A stretch of 64,000 bases of DNA, from NCBI GenBank assembly GCA_963082975.1, contig OY720344.1, positions 8,667,580 through 8,731,579 of the forward strand, given 5' to 3'. The notes under the pieces were generated by a model. The model searched no databases, was not told the origin of the DNA, and was given only the letters and a program-made list of their open reading frames with translations. Shown piece by piece: positions 26,462 to 37,659 of the stretch (the first letter of the stretch is position 1; each line of letters starts with the position of its first letter). Both the position numbers and the translations under genes were made by a program. The DNA is from Labia minor (taxonomy: Eukaryota; Arthropoda; Insecta; Dermaptera; Spongiphoridae).

Positions 26462-26587
26462 AAATCCAAATGAAATAAAAAATATACTGATTGAATTAAA
26501 ATGAATTAAAACCTTTCGCATACAGACTTTTTCGACAAATTACTATGTGTAGCTTCGCAGAACGCCGGAGGCGCTATGAAAAACTAG
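26462..26587 (+). mobile_element. Helitron 3' end
   Basis: The block 'atatactgattgaattaaaa' to 'aaattactatgtgtagcttc' leads into the hairpin CGCCGGAGGCG (26563-26573) and the terminal CTAG (26584-26587), followed by T. This is the canonical Helitron 3' end. A diverged relative is at 32160-32261. The 5' end was not located. Confidence 0.55.
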
Positions 26588-26939
26588 TAATAATATAATA
26601 TAATATATAATAGTATCAATATATGAACATTAACCACACAAATGTTCATGTCACAAGATACGATAATCACATATGAACATGTTAAGCATTTTTTTAATTT
26701 TAATTTAGTAGTTTTACAATCCATATCGAATCAAAGTTGTCGTAGTTAGATTTGATAAGGATTTACTATTATGTCTTTGCTCATTCCAAAAAGAATAGTA
26801 CAATCTTTAATTTTTTTAATCGCTCTCATTGCTGATATATAATTTAATTCTAAGTGTGCTGTTAAAACTATTTCTAAAAGTTTCCAGAGACAAAACATTC
26901 CACTTATTTATATATATTTGTATTTTTGAAATATATTAT

Positions 26940-27405
26940 TAAACCGCTTGCGAATAATTTTTTTAAAATTCACACCATAGATAAGAAAGAAAAATCGATC
27001 TGTATAGTTGTGAGCCTCGAGAAAAATCATCTTTGTTAGTTTTTATGCATTTAAAATAGGAATTTTAATAATAATAAATACAAAATATTTTAAATAAAAT
27101 AAAATTAAAAATATTTATTTTAATAATATTTTGTAATGAAATTACGAAATATATATTATGTTATGTCTACAGGCCATACTTTTCTGTCTTTCAGTGAATT
27201 AATTCGCACGTTTAAGGGCTATATATTTTATGACTATTTTTTTTAAATTTATGTTATTTTAAATTATTTGAAATTGTTTCATATAAAATATTTTGTTGTT
27301 TATTTATTTTAAATAATAATCTTAATCTTAAATATTCATAGTTCATAAGAAATATTTTTTTAATGTACCGAGTCTCGGCTCGGTGAACCAGGTACTATAT
27401 ATTTA
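26940..27405. mobile_element. Putative Helentron-like family H4
   Basis: It shares an ordered set of blocks with 46920-47460: 'aattcacaccatagata', 'aaaatcatctttgttagttttt', 'aaaataaaattaaaaatattt', 'aaattatttgaaattgttt'. It ends with 'ctcggctcggtgaaccaggt'. Middle and 3' blocks are also shared with H1, so it is probably related, but clear sub-terminal repeats were not found. Confidence 0.4.
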
Positions 27406-27693
27406 ATACTTTACTTATGATTGAACTTAAATTGACTTCGATGTACTCATCATTTTCTTTTTCAAATCAATGTAATATGGTAAATGGTCTGACCCACTCC
27501 CTCTGCTTCCATAAATTTTGTCATTTTAATTCCCCTTGTGTTTTCAAAGCAATCTTGAGAGGATCTGTCATGAAAAAGATTCGCATGTGTAAATTTCTCA
27601 GAGTTTAATCGGTTGAGTTCTCCAATCGAGCGTTAAAATCTCCTATTGGCAATATTTTTTCTGAAATTTATTATTCCATCATATCATCTAAAA

Positions 27694-27988
27694 CAGGAAT
27701 GACGAACTTAGGCACATTTGAAAAATTTCATGACACGCATAAAGACAAAATTATTTTTTTTATAATTATAACTTTTTTCAATAGAAATGAATTAAAAATG
27801 AACAATTCACGTTAAAATAGACAATTTTTAGGAAAGATATATTTTTTCCCAAATAAATTCCAAATCTTTTAATAATCATTTTATTTTTTTAGTATAAAGT
27901 TTTATATTTAAAATTATAACACTTTTTTATATAGGATAATTATAAGTTTTTATAATTTTGTGGCACGGACATTGAAAAAGGTTTCCTG
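27694..27988. mobile_element. hAT-type MITE, 295 bp
   Basis: The ends CAGGAATGACGAACTTAGGCAC and (complement of right) CAGGAAACCTTTTTCAATGTCC with GTGCCAC are of hAT MITE type. Flanking 8-mers ATCTAAAA and ATGTAAAG match at six places, consistent with an old 8-bp duplication. No ORF. Confidence 0.5.
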
Positions 27989-28589
27989 ATGTAAAGGATT
28001 TAAACAAAAATCGTTTTCATATTTTTATGATAGATATATAACTCTCAAGATAAAATTAATGTATCTATAATAATTTCATTTGCTTTCTATTTTATTTCTA
28101 TGCAATTAAATTCCTTTATAGAGCTATAATTTATATATATATATACTTTCATACCACACTAAAAGACTTAATTAACAAGTAACACTATTTCTTCAAATAT
28201 AATCAAGCATTTTGGATTTGATTGATAATATATAAATTTAATAAAAATTATTTTAAATTTTGATACATACTTTGATATAAGTATATTACAGTAAAAAATA
28301 ATAAAAGATTAATTTCTTAGCTCTTAGCCTATCAATTCTATTGTAAAAATTTGTCAGTTTATGTTTAATGAACTTTTAATTATTACAAAAATTTGACTTG
28401 ATTTTTCATATAAATAAATAAAACTAAATGCGCCCAACCTTTTTCGTTGAATATGAATCCATAAACTTTGTCAGGTTTATAGAAAAATTATTTTATTCTT
28501 TTTAGTTCTTTGGAAAAACGTTATTTTATAAAATTTTTTTATATTTATATTATTTAGAAATTCTTTTCATTTTCAATTTATTTCTTTTT
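27989..28589. other. A+T-rich DNA
   Basis: Nothing supported between the hAT MITE and element H3. Confidence 0.5.
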
Positions 28590-28993
28590 ACTTTCCCGCA
28601 TACTTCGTATAAGGGAAGTATTGGAATCGTCAAAAATTTCGACTTCGAGATTTCGATAGATCTTGACGTTTTAGACCTCCCTGAGTCGGAAAATACCATT
28701 TTTCGAATTATGTCTGTGTGTGTATGTATGTATGTATGTATGTATGTAATGTCTGTGAGCAAATTTACTAAGAAACTAATCAAGTTAGGACTTCGAAATT
28801 TGCTACATCGATATTATTTACAGTTTGTAGATTTCTAGTTAGGTGTAGATTATAAATATATATAATATTGTTAAACCATTTTACTTTATAATTTAAATTA
28901 ATTAGTTTGTTTATTTTTATTGTTGTTAAAACATAATAATAATAACCTAATTACCTATTTATATGCGGGAAAGTCTAGGGGAGGACACTCCCG
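28590..28993 (+). mobile_element. H3: Helentron-like (HINE) element
   Basis: It starts ACTTTCCCGCATACTTCGTA after a T run. The core holds a GTAT microsatellite (about 28720-28748). Near the 3' end TATGCGGGAAAG is the inverted sub-terminal repeat, and GGGAGGACACTCCC forms the end hairpin, followed by G and a T run. The layout equals H1 and H2, although the sequence is mostly different. One copy in the window. Confidence 0.7.
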
Positions 28994-29254
28994 ATTTTTT
29001 TCAAAATATAAACAAATTGTTATTTTTTGATAGTTTTGATGTTTCAAATTTTTGATATGTTGATCATATAGTTGATATTTCATAAGACTACTTTTGTACG
29101 TTAATTAATATATTTTATATAGCATTATAATGATTTTGAATTTGATCTTTTTGTGTAAAATCTATATTTAGTGATTTATACTTAATATTTTTTATCGTTT
29201 CTATTTTGATGTTATCTCTCTTTTTAATATTATGCTTAAAGTTCGAATAATATA

Positions 29255-29440
29255 ATGTTAAAAATTGATGATTTTAATTCAAATATCCAAAATGGAAATT
29301 GTATAGATAAAATTAAAACAATAAAATGTTTCAAATGTAATTATATTGGTCATATATTGAGACCCTGTCCTAAAAATAAAAAATCTATCACTTCAAATTC
29401 AGTTAAACCTAATTACAATTTCAGAAAATCAAAATATTAA
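29255..29440 (+). pseudogene. Gag-like zinc-knuckle remnant (LTR-type fossil)
   Basis: A short frame carries one CCHC zinc knuckle (CFKCNYIGHILRPCP), as in the Gag of LTR retrotransposons. No other retroelement part or LTR was found near it. It is a broken, isolated fossil; age and family are uncertain. Confidence 0.4.
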
Positions 29441-29610
29441 ATTAGATATTGTATCTGATTTAAAATTGACTACTTTAAAAACTAAATAAGTGTGTTAATG
29501 AATATTTAAATTGAAGATAATAACGAGGAGATGATCGCTAGCATTGAATAGAAAGAAGAAATAAATAAAATAATGAATCCAAATAATAAGATTTATAATA
29601 ATATACTATA

Positions 29611-29850
29611 TCTTATATATAAAATTCTCGTGTCCCAAAACTTTGAAATGATACTCCTCCGAAACGGCTGGACCGATTCTTATGAAATTTTTTATGCATA
29701 TTCAGTAGGTCTCAGGGCATGTCAGACTTCTTTTATAAAACCGCTAATTGGTAAGCTGTGTCCAGGGGGTGCTAATTAATTAAAAATAATTTAGTTACCA
29801 TACTAGATCATAGAGGCGCTGGTGGCGAAAATTTGACATTTGCTCAGAAT
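29611..29850 (+). mobile_element. Helitron 5' end
   Basis: TCTTATATATAAAATTCTCG begins with the TC dinucleotide and the TATATATAAAA signature of insect Helitron 5' ends, preceded by A. Downstream 'ctccgaaacggctggaccga' and 'tcagtaggtctcagg' are typical Helitron text. The 3' end might be the hairpin at 32261, in which case several insertions lie between; this is unproven. Confidence 0.5.
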
Positions 29851-29923
29851 TTAAAAATTATTGTAATAATTCACTTTTTATTTTAAATTCTAATATTCAA
29901 ATATCAATTCAATTATATTAAAT

Positions 29924-30092
29924 TATTAAAGCTTTGGTGGTTGTTTTTATTTATAACGGAATTTTGTAAATTAAACCACATATTGATATTTGCTACTTCT
30001 ACAATCGAAACGTTGTGTATATTTTTGTATTTTTTGAATAAATTTACAATAACAAATATCAATATGTGGTTTAATTTACAAAATTCCGTTAT
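29924..30092. repeat. Foldback FB2 copy
   Basis: Inverted arms run from 'aacggaattttgtaaattaa' to 'ttaatttacaaaattccgtt', with 'ttctacaatcgaaacg' near the centre. Part of one arm is lost compared with 5094-5310. The outer 'ttaaagctttggtgg' is shared with other copies. Confidence 0.6.
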
Positions 30093-30529
30093 CAATTCAA
30101 TTAAATAATTTATTCTAAAAGTTCTCATTTTAATTTATTTAATAAAATATTTAGATCATATATAACTTAATTTTTATTTATTCTTTCTATATATTTGAAT
30201 ATTTCTTCTTTTCTATTTGAAAGTGAAATGTTAAAAAACAGAATATATTATTTTTAATGTTTTATGAATACAAAAATATTTTCAAAACGTAAATTAAAAT
30301 AACTAAATTATATTATTTTTGATTTTGTTTCAATTATTAATTACAAATATATTTTAAGTGCAAAAATGATTTCTTGGTTAATTAAAATATGGTTTTTAGA
30401 CAAATGATATAAACGAGATGTTTTAAATTTATGTCTTTTTTATATTGAGTATTTTTTTAAAATTAAAATTTGTTTTAAATCAAAATTATTGTATTCAATT
30501 ATATTTTTTATTAATAGGCTTCTTTTTTT
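30093..30529. other. A+T-rich DNA
   Basis: Nothing supported between FB2 and H1-1. Confidence 0.5.
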
Positions 30530-31120
30530 ACCGACCGAAGATAGTAAGGGAGGTATTGTTTTCACACCAAATTTCACATGTGGAGATTTTTACATATCTC
30601 CACGAATCATGCATTTTCTTAACAGAAAAAAGTATTTTTAGCATGATGTCTGTCCGTCCGTCCGTCCGTCTGTCCGTATAGATGTGTACAGCCTGAACAG
30701 CTGAACGGATTTTGATGAAATTTGGTATATTTACTTAATGCATCAGTGGGATGAATTGATCAACTTTTGGTACAAATCCAAAAACCGGAAGTGGTAGTTT
30801 TAGCGATCGACGATAAGAAGGGAAGGGTTATTTTCACACCAAATTTCACTTGAGGAGATTTTTTTATATATCTCCACGAATCATGCACTTTGTATTGGTT
30901 TTATCCTCGGAAAAATCATATTTATTAGTTTTTACTTGATTTAAAATTATATGACGTCACAGCCTGGTCTTGCATATATATTATAAATAAAATAAAATTA
31001 AAAATGTTTTTATTTATTATTTATGTATCCATATCTGTTTTTTATTACATTAATAGATATATTAAAATTATTTGAAATTGTTTCCGTCGGTCGGTTCGGA
31101 CCTGGCCACAGGTCAACTTA
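30530..31120 (+). mobile_element. H1-1: Helentron-like (HINE/DINE-1 type) element
   Basis: It begins ACCGACCGAAGATAGTAAGG after a T run. A GTCY microsatellite lies at about 30649-30678. Near the 3' end comes the inverted CCGTCGGTCGG, then the hairpin GACCTGGCCACAGGTC, ending AACTTA. A 5' sub-terminal repeat, GTCY core and 3' sub-terminal repeat followed by a hairpin are the marks of Helentron-derived elements. No ORF. Confidence 0.8.
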
Positions 31121-31659
31121 TTATTTTTAATTTTTAATAAATTCTCTTTTTTGATATGATATTAATAAAAAATAATATTAAATAATATATAAATTTAAAA
31201 ATTAGAATATTTGATTTTTTTTAAATTTTAACACATGTAATCAATCATATGCATAACGAATGGAAAATTTGGAAAATCAACTTGGTATTAAATTCAGAAA
31301 AAAATACTGATATATAGAATATAATAGACCATTCGAATATAATTTAAAACTATTTCTCTCTTTCTATTTTAAATTTAAAAAAACGGAGTGTTAAAAAATT
31401 AAGATGCCTGGATAGGTAAATGGGCTGGAAGAGGAGGTAATTTATAATTTTCTTCTAATTCAGATTGAAATTAATGGTGATAAGAAAAATATTTAGTAAC
31501 AAAATCTATATACAAAATGTAGAATTTGAATATGTAGAAAAATTAAAATATAATCACGAAGGATAATAATATTTGAGAAGAATTTAAATCGAGGTTGTAA
31601 TCGGGAAATGCCTGTTATCATGCAGTAAAATCAAAATTATTATCAAAAGGAATCAAAAT

Positions 31660-32060
31660 TAAAATATATAAACCAATTATTTTGCCTTTTGTATTATATG
31701 GGTGGGACTCAAGGTCTATGACCCTGGGAGATGAGAGTAGATTCAGAGTATTCTTTCCAGCATTTATTGTCCAAAGAAAGATGAGGTCACCGGGGAATGG
31801 CGGAGACTGCATAACGATTAATTGCATGACCTCTATGCATCTTCAGAAATAGTTAGGGTTATAAAAGGGAAAAAACTGCGATAGGCAGGGCACGTGGCTA
31901 GAATGGGAGAGGAAAAAGATATTGGATTGGAAACCGTCCGCTTGGAAGACCAAGGACGTGTAGGAAGGGACGTAAGAGAGATGGGGCAAGGGCTCAGGAC
32001 ACTTGGAGAAATGTGGTTGCTGCGGCCAAGAACTTTCGAGTTCCTTAGAGTCACAGAGAT
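31660..32060 (+). mobile_element. LINE 3' coding fragment
   Basis: Broken + frames recall the C-terminal tail of non-LTR endonuclease-reverse transcriptases: a VLYGxxS-like block near 31690, WRRLHNDxLHDLY-like text near 31800, GHVARMGEEKDI at 31888-31923, and a PLGRPRT-like block. Frames shift between blocks. It is an old fragment with no intact ORF. Confidence 0.55.
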
Positions 32061-32159
32061 AGATAGATATAACATATACAATAATAATATATATAATTAA
32101 TTTAGTGATTAAATTAAAATATATTTTAAATAAGAACACAAAAAGAAATGAATGTTTTA

Positions 32160-32261
32160 TGTAATATACTGATTGAAACAAAATGGATGAAAACCTTTTA
32201 CTACTCTTAACCAAATACTATGTACCACTCGAGGGGTACAGGGGGCGGAGCCCCCGTCTAG
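32160..32261 (+). mobile_element. Helitron 3' end (relative of 26587)
   Basis: 'atatactgattgaaacaaaa' to 'aaatactatgtaccactcga' matches 26462 onward. It leads into the hairpin GGGGGCGGAGCCCCC (32241-32255) and GTCTAG. The base after CTAG is G rather than T, so the exact border is less sure. Confidence 0.5.
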
Positions 32262-32279
32262 GTGTAGAGAGCGCCGAAG

Positions 32280-32905
32280 ATCTATCAGATTTATCAGGGA
32301 TATAATCACGTATTTTTGTGAGATTATTTTCTCGAAGTTTCGGCACCCATTTTGGAGGCATTTTCAAGAGATTGTTTAGGTGGGAATAATTTTTGGATTC
32401 TGGGTCTTAGTCTGTTAATATCGGGATTTTGGGTTGATAGGTTGCGTAGTTTTGTACTCACTGCGTTGCTGTGGAGCTCCGAAGAATCCTGGGCAATCCT
32501 GAGACTGGCACACGTCCGCACTGAACAACAACCCGAGGGTGAGTGGCACCTGACCCTTTTGATTCTACCTGAGCTAGTTACCTGCGCATGCGCAGTAGGC
32601 TTTTGTGTATTCTGGTGGGCGGAGCTTAACTTTATGGCGGGATTTATATTGATTCTGGATCTGAGGCGGGAATTCCAGCTGTTCAATCAACTTTATTAGT
32701 GGCAAGTTTTTTTAGGAGTTAGTGAATTTATGGTTGGAGATGAGGATGATTGGGTTGAGTTTTGACGGGAGGTTGGGAGTTTGATTTTAGAGCTATTCCC
32801 ACCTAAATAATCTCTTGAAAATGGCTCCAAAATGGGTGCCGAAACGTCGAGAAACAATCTCATAAAAATACGTGATTATATTCCTGATAAATCTGATAGT
32901 AATAA
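32280..32905. repeat. Foldback FB3 with hammerhead-like arms
   Basis: The left arm 'atcagatttatcagggatat' to 'gtttaggtgggaat' is repeated inverted at the right, about 110 bp per arm. The loop is about 390 bp, G+C-richer and open in one + frame (32352-32699) without recognisable protein. Each arm, read inward to outward, has CTTGAAAA, a short hairpin with AAAATGGGTGCC, then GAAAC, which resembles a decayed hammerhead core (CUGANGA, stem II, GAAA). Inverted terminal repeats with hammerheads occur in Penelope-like elements; this link is inference. Confidence 0.5.
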
Positions 32906-33504
32906 TAACAATAACATTCACGGAAATCTAAACCAATATATGTATATATATATAAAGATTTTTGTCTGCATACTATTGAGAATTTAAAATTTTTTGCAAC
33001 GTTTCATGACCTCTAGAATGCAAAAGTGATTTTAAAATTTTTCATGTCTATCTGTATGTCGTCCGAAAAATTGTGACGTTATAAACTCAAAATTGACTGA
33101 ACCGAATAGTAATATTACTAATCTACTAATTATAATATTCTTATTTACCTCTATTCAGTCGGGACAATTAGGTATTTTGCGCGAGTTTAAAATATTTAAA
33201 TTCTTTATTCTTTCTCTGAATTGATTTAAAGAGTGTAATTAGAAATATTGCATATATATATATATATATATATATCCATTTTTTAGTAGAAATCATTTTT
33301 GTGTAGAAAATATAGAAAAAAAATTTTTTTAAAACTTGAATTAAAATGACTAAAGTATATTATCTTTATTTTTATTTTTAGTTTAATTACTCAATTATTA
33401 ATTTCTACTATAATTTAAGTGAAAAATTTCCGACAATGAATATAAAATTAATACTTTTTAAACTACCACACCCTGTTTATATATATATACAATTAATACT
33501 CCCG

Positions 33505-34163
33505 GTTTCCGGATATACACCAAAAGTTGATGATTTCATGCTACTGATGCATTAAGTAACTATACTAAATTTTATCAAAATCCGTTGAGCCGTTCAAGTT
33601 GTACACATATCTATACGTACACACAACGGACAGAACGGCTACAGAAACAATTTCAAATAATTTTAATATATCTATTAATGTAATAAAAAATAGATACAGA
33701 TATAAAATAAATATTTTTAATTTTATTTTATTTATAATATATAAATAAGAGCTGGCTGAGATGACGCCATATAATTTTAAATTAAGAAAAAACTAATAAA
33801 GATGATTTTTCTCGAAAATAAAACCAATACAAAGTGCATAATTCGTGATGATATGTAAAAAATCTCATGTGAAATTTGGTGTGAAAATAATCCTTCCCTT
33901 CATATCTTCGATCACTAATACTATCACCTCCGGTTTCCGGATTTGCACCAAAAGTTTCATACTGATGCATTAAGTAAATATACCAAATTTCATCAAATTC
34001 CGTTGAGCCGTTCAAGCTGTACAAATCTATACAGACGGACAGACATCATGCTAAAAATACTTTTTTCTGTTAACAAAATGCATGATTCGTGGAAATATGT
34101 AAAAATCTCCACATTTGAAATTTGGTGTGAAAACAATACCTTCCCTTCCTATCGTTAGTGGGT
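33505..34163 (-). mobile_element. H1-2: broken Helentron-like copies
   Basis: Two H1 pieces in minus orientation: a short one at 33505-33640 and a longer one lacking the hairpin end at about 33640-34163, which ends near 'atcgttagtgggta'. Blocks 'aaaatctccacattt', 'atgcatgattcgtgg' and 'ccggtttccggatttgcacc' identify the family. Confidence 0.65.
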
Positions 34164-34469
34164 AAAAAAATAAATCTTTTAATAAATTATAATAGAATAA
34201 AATGATAGAAGAGCGCCGGGATGAGCAGTTTAAATACATTTAAAAATAGATGAAATTTTATCATTTATAAATTTATCTTTATTATTATTATTTTTAAACA
34301 TATATATTATATAGTATACTCGTGATTATTATATAACGACTCTAAAACATTTTGAAGTGAAACTTCTTTAGCGGCGTCCTGACATTTGGTTGAGAATGGA
34401 GAGTGAATTGAAAAATTGAGTTTTCGTAACGCAAGTGAGAAAAAAGATATAAGTATAACGAGTGAGAAT

Positions 34470-34563
34470 GAGAAAGAGGCTATCTGCATCTCCCTTTTGT
34501 GCGGTCTTTCGTTCTTGAGAAAGAGGCTATCTGCGTCTCCCTTTTGTGCGGTCTTTCGTTCTA
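34470..34563. repeat. 47-bp tandem duplication
   Basis: The unit 'gagaaagaggctatctgcat' ... 'gtgcggtctttcgttct' occurs twice head to tail (34470-34516 and 34517-34563) with about one difference. It stands just ahead of the endonuclease-like ORF in a less A+T-rich stretch. Confidence 0.8.
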
Positions 34564-35241
34564 ATCCCCACTCATGACGCGCAAGTCCATGACGCGCATG
34601 CGCACGAGTACGTTGACGAAAATTCTCAAGTCATATATACAGCGTGCACGCATACCGACGCATGTAATTGTGTGTGTGAACATGGTCGGCGATTCACACG
34701 CCAACACATACAGTTATGTGCGTCGATGACCATTCACGTTATTTATCCGAATCTCAACATTACTTTAACACTACTAAATCAATTTAAAATTATTATTGCA
34801 TTTAAAACTGCTTTTCTCTACTCCACAGATTTCACTATGCCGAAAAAAAATAACGACCAAAATTTAGACGATATTATTTATTTCATACACCGTTCACTAC
34901 TGGTTTATAGCCACACAGGTGCAAATGCACTTGAACGAGGCGAAGATAAAATCCCTCTAATTCTCGGGGGAGATTTTAATGTAAATTTTGGATCTGATGA
35001 TTCGTTGCCGTTGATCAACTTTCTTCGAGAAACATTTGGTCTGCTTATAAATAACGATCCCAAGGAATCAACAACAAAATCTGGAACTACAATAGATGCT
35101 GTTTTTACACGTTATATAGAAAATATCGAATCACGAACATATATATCTTATTTTAGTTATCACAAGCCATTAATATCAGTATTACCAATTGAAGCACCAA
35201 CCGACAATAGTACAGGCAATGTAGATATGATGATAGAGTAG
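34546..35241 (+). CDS. Endonuclease-like ORF, probable Helentron fragment
   Basis: A 231-aa frame. The first about 97 residues (Met, His, Cys and Thr mix) look like translated non-coding DNA, and a better start is Met98 at 34837 (MPKKNNDQNLDD). Residues about 135-215 hold IPLILGGDFNVNF, TTKSGTTIDAVFTRYI and TYISYFSYHKPLISVL. This is the C-terminal half of an endonuclease/exonuclease/phosphatase fold of the type found beside PIF1-like helicases in Helentron-class transposons. The catalytic N-terminal half and any Rep/helicase are absent. The H1 copies on both sides are in the opposite orientation, so it is not simply the coding part of either. It is probably a stranded piece of an autonomous relative. 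Protein function today is doubtful. Confidence 0.55.
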   Translation: MRSFVLIPTHDAQVHDAHAHEYVDENSQVIYTACTHTDACNCVCEHGRRFTRQHIQLCASMTIHVIYPNLNITLTLLNQFKIIIAFKTAFLYSTDFTMPKKNNDQNLDDIIYFIHRSLLVYSHTGANALERGEDKIPLILGGDFNVNFGSDDSLPLINFLRETFGLLINNDPKESTTKSGTTIDAVFTRYIENIESRTYISYFSYHKPLISVLPIEAPTDNSTGNVDMMIE

Positions 35242-35251
35242 ATAATAATAA

Positions 35252-35881
35252 TAAGTTGACCTGTGGCCAGGTCCGAACCGACCGACGGTTTGAAATAAAT
35301 TAATTTCCAGCTACAGAAACAATTTCAAATAATTTTCATATATCTATTAATGTAATAAAAAACAGATATGGATACATAAATAATAAATATAAACATTTTT
35401 AATTTTATTTTATTTATAATATATATGCAAGACCAGGCTGTGACGTCATGAATGGCTGGATGACGTCATATAATTTTAAATCAAGAAAAAACTAATAAAT
35501 ATGATTTTTCTCGAGGATAAAACCAATACAAAGTGCATGATTCGTGGTGATATATAAAAAAATCTCCTTTGGTGTGAAAATAACCCTTTCTTTCCTATCG
35601 TCGGTCGCTAATACTACCACTTCCGGTTTCCGGAATTGCACCAAAAGTTGATCAATTCATTCCACTGATGCATTAAGTAAATATACCAAATTTCATCAAA
35701 ATCGGTTGAGCCGTTCAGGCTGTACACATCTATACGGACGGACGGACAGACGGACGGACAGACATCATGCTAAAAATACTTTTTTCTGTTTAGAAAATGC
35801 ATGATTCGTGGAGATATGTAAAAATCTCCACATGTGAAATTTGGTGTGAAAACAATACCTCCCTTACTATCGTCGGTCGGT
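35252..35881 (-). mobile_element. H1-3: Helentron-like element, complete
   Basis: In minus orientation the element runs from the ACCGACCGACGATAG end at 35881 to the hairpin GACCTGTGGCCAGGTC at about 35258-35273. A GTCY/GGAC microsatellite lies at 35738-35762. Nearly identical to H1-5 (43519-44156), so both moved recently. Two 5' blocks of about 110 bp inside the element are copies of each other. Confidence 0.82.
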
Positions 35882-36190
35882 AATAATAAAGCGAATATTT
35901 GTTACGAAAATTTTATAATGTTATATGTCTTTCGAAATGATCCCTTTATTTTTCTCTATTTCTCTCTCACTCACACTCTCAACTAAAATTTCTCTTATTC
36001 TCTAGATTCTAAGAAGTTTCACTTCCGCCACGTGTACGATGCTGCACATTTTGCTTTTTTTTTTTTATATATATATAAATAATTTCCTACATATTACCTT
36101 CCATATATACGTACCTACAACTCCCCTCGAGCCCTACCTTGCTCAATACTAAATATTGCAAAAAATCCTTTTTCTTTGACAATTCCAATG
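35882..36190. other. Unassigned DNA between repeats
   Basis: A CT-rich patch ('ctctctcactcacactctca' near 35957) and a T run at 36055. No gene seen. Confidence 0.4.
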
Positions 36191-36603
36191 GGTAATTGTT
36201 TACAAAAACGGACGATTCAGGAATTTGGATAAAACTCAGTCCATTAACATTCAGTTTGACAGCCATATTAATAATTGTTTTATGCAATTGGTCTCAAGAA
36301 TTATTCATTTATTCACTAATTTTAGGGGTTTTTTTCGTTCAGTTTGGATATAGAAAAAATATTTAATTAATTAATTTTTTTAAAAATTAGTGAAGCCCTC
36401 TATTGACCAAATATAAAACATGGTAGCTAAATAGGATGTAAATGGATTTATATGCAAATTTTAATAATTTTTATCTCGTAACCTAGAAGAGATCGAAAAA
36501 AAATTTATGAGAAAAGAGTCTTTGGAATTAAACAAGGAATCCATAAGTAAAGTTTCATCCAAATCCCTGGTGATTTCTGTTTTGTAAATAATTATCTAAA
36601 TAA
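36190..36603. repeat. FB1 copy, left of H1-4
   Basis: FB1 blocks 'aggaatttggataaaactca', 'gttcagtttggatatagaaa' and 'aacctagaagagatcg' are present, ending 'ttgtaaataattatctaaat'. The same tail recurs at 37400-37430 after H1-4, so a part of FB1 is present twice around the inserted H1 element. Confidence 0.6.
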
Positions 36604-37202
36604 ATAAGTTGACCTGTGGTCAGGCGCAGAACTGACTGTCGGTTTGAAATAAATTAATTTCCAGCTACAGAAACAATTTCAAATAATTTAAATGTATCTA
36701 TTAATGCAATAAAAAACAGATATCGATATATCATAAATATATTTAATTTTATTTTATTTAGAATATATAAATAGGAGCTGGCTGTGAGACGTCATGAAGT
36801 GCTATAATATAATTTTAATTTAAGAAAAAACTAATGAAGATGATTTTTACCGAGTGCATGATTCGTGGTGATATGTAAAAAATCTCCTCATGTGAAATTT
36901 GGTGTGAAAATAACCCTTCCCTTCTCATCGTCTATCGCTAATACTACCACTTCCGGTTTCCGGATTTGCACCAAAAGTTGATCAATTCATCCCACTGATG
37001 CATTAAGTAAATATACCAAATTTCATCAAAATCTGTTGAGCCCTTCAAGCTGTACACATTGATACGGACGGACAGATGGACAGACATGATGCTAAAAATA
37101 CTTTTTCTTTTAAGAAAATGCATGATTCGTGGAAATATGTAAAAATCTCCACATTTAAAATTTGGTGTGAAAACAATACCTCCCTTACTATCGTCGGTCG
37201 GT
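36604..37202 (-). mobile_element. H1-4: Helentron-like element
   Basis: Hairpin end 'aagttgacctgtggtcaggc' at left and the GTCGGTCGGT end at 37202. It is more diverged than H1-3 and H1-5; the hairpin has changes. It is placed between two FB1 fragments. Confidence 0.75.
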
Positions 37203-37430
37203 AAAAAAACACAGAAAATTAGTGAAGCCCTCTATTGGCCAAATGAATAAAACATGATAGCTAAATAGAGTGTAAATGGATTTATATTAATAATTTTTAT
37301 CTCGTAACCTAGAAGAGATCGGGAAAAATTTTATGTGAAAAGAGTCTTTGGAATTAAACAAGGAATCCACAAGTAAAGTTTCATCCAAATCCCTGGAGAT
37401 TTCCGTTTTGTAAATAATTATCTAAATAAA
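37203..37430. repeat. FB1 fragment, right of H1-4
   Basis: It repeats 36390-36600 almost exactly ('attagtgaagccctctattg' to 'ttttgtaaataattatctaa'). It directly precedes the promoter-proximal DNA of the SDR gene. Confidence 0.6.
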
Positions 37431-37624
37431 AAATCGTAAAATTTAGTTATATAAGGTTCATATTAATTATATTTAATCAATATTAATATATAAGAACGTT
37501 CTTTCAAGTAATCTACATGCTATTTTTAGAGTTAAATTTAATGAAGCCTTATCAATACTTCCCCTTCATGATTAGTTTAACTGATTTAACATTTCTCTCT
37601 CTTTCTCTCTCTCCCTCTCTCTCC

Positions 37625-37659
<35 letters not shown>

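Noticed and set aside
32352-32699. 115-codon frame in the foldback loop
   Set aside because: Open on both strands, no recognisable domain; probably by chance in a G+C-richer loop.
33782-34024. Frame with EFDEIWYIYLMHQ-type text
   Set aside because: Translated non-coding H1 repeat. The same text recurs in every H1 copy and in many arthropod repeats without being a protein.
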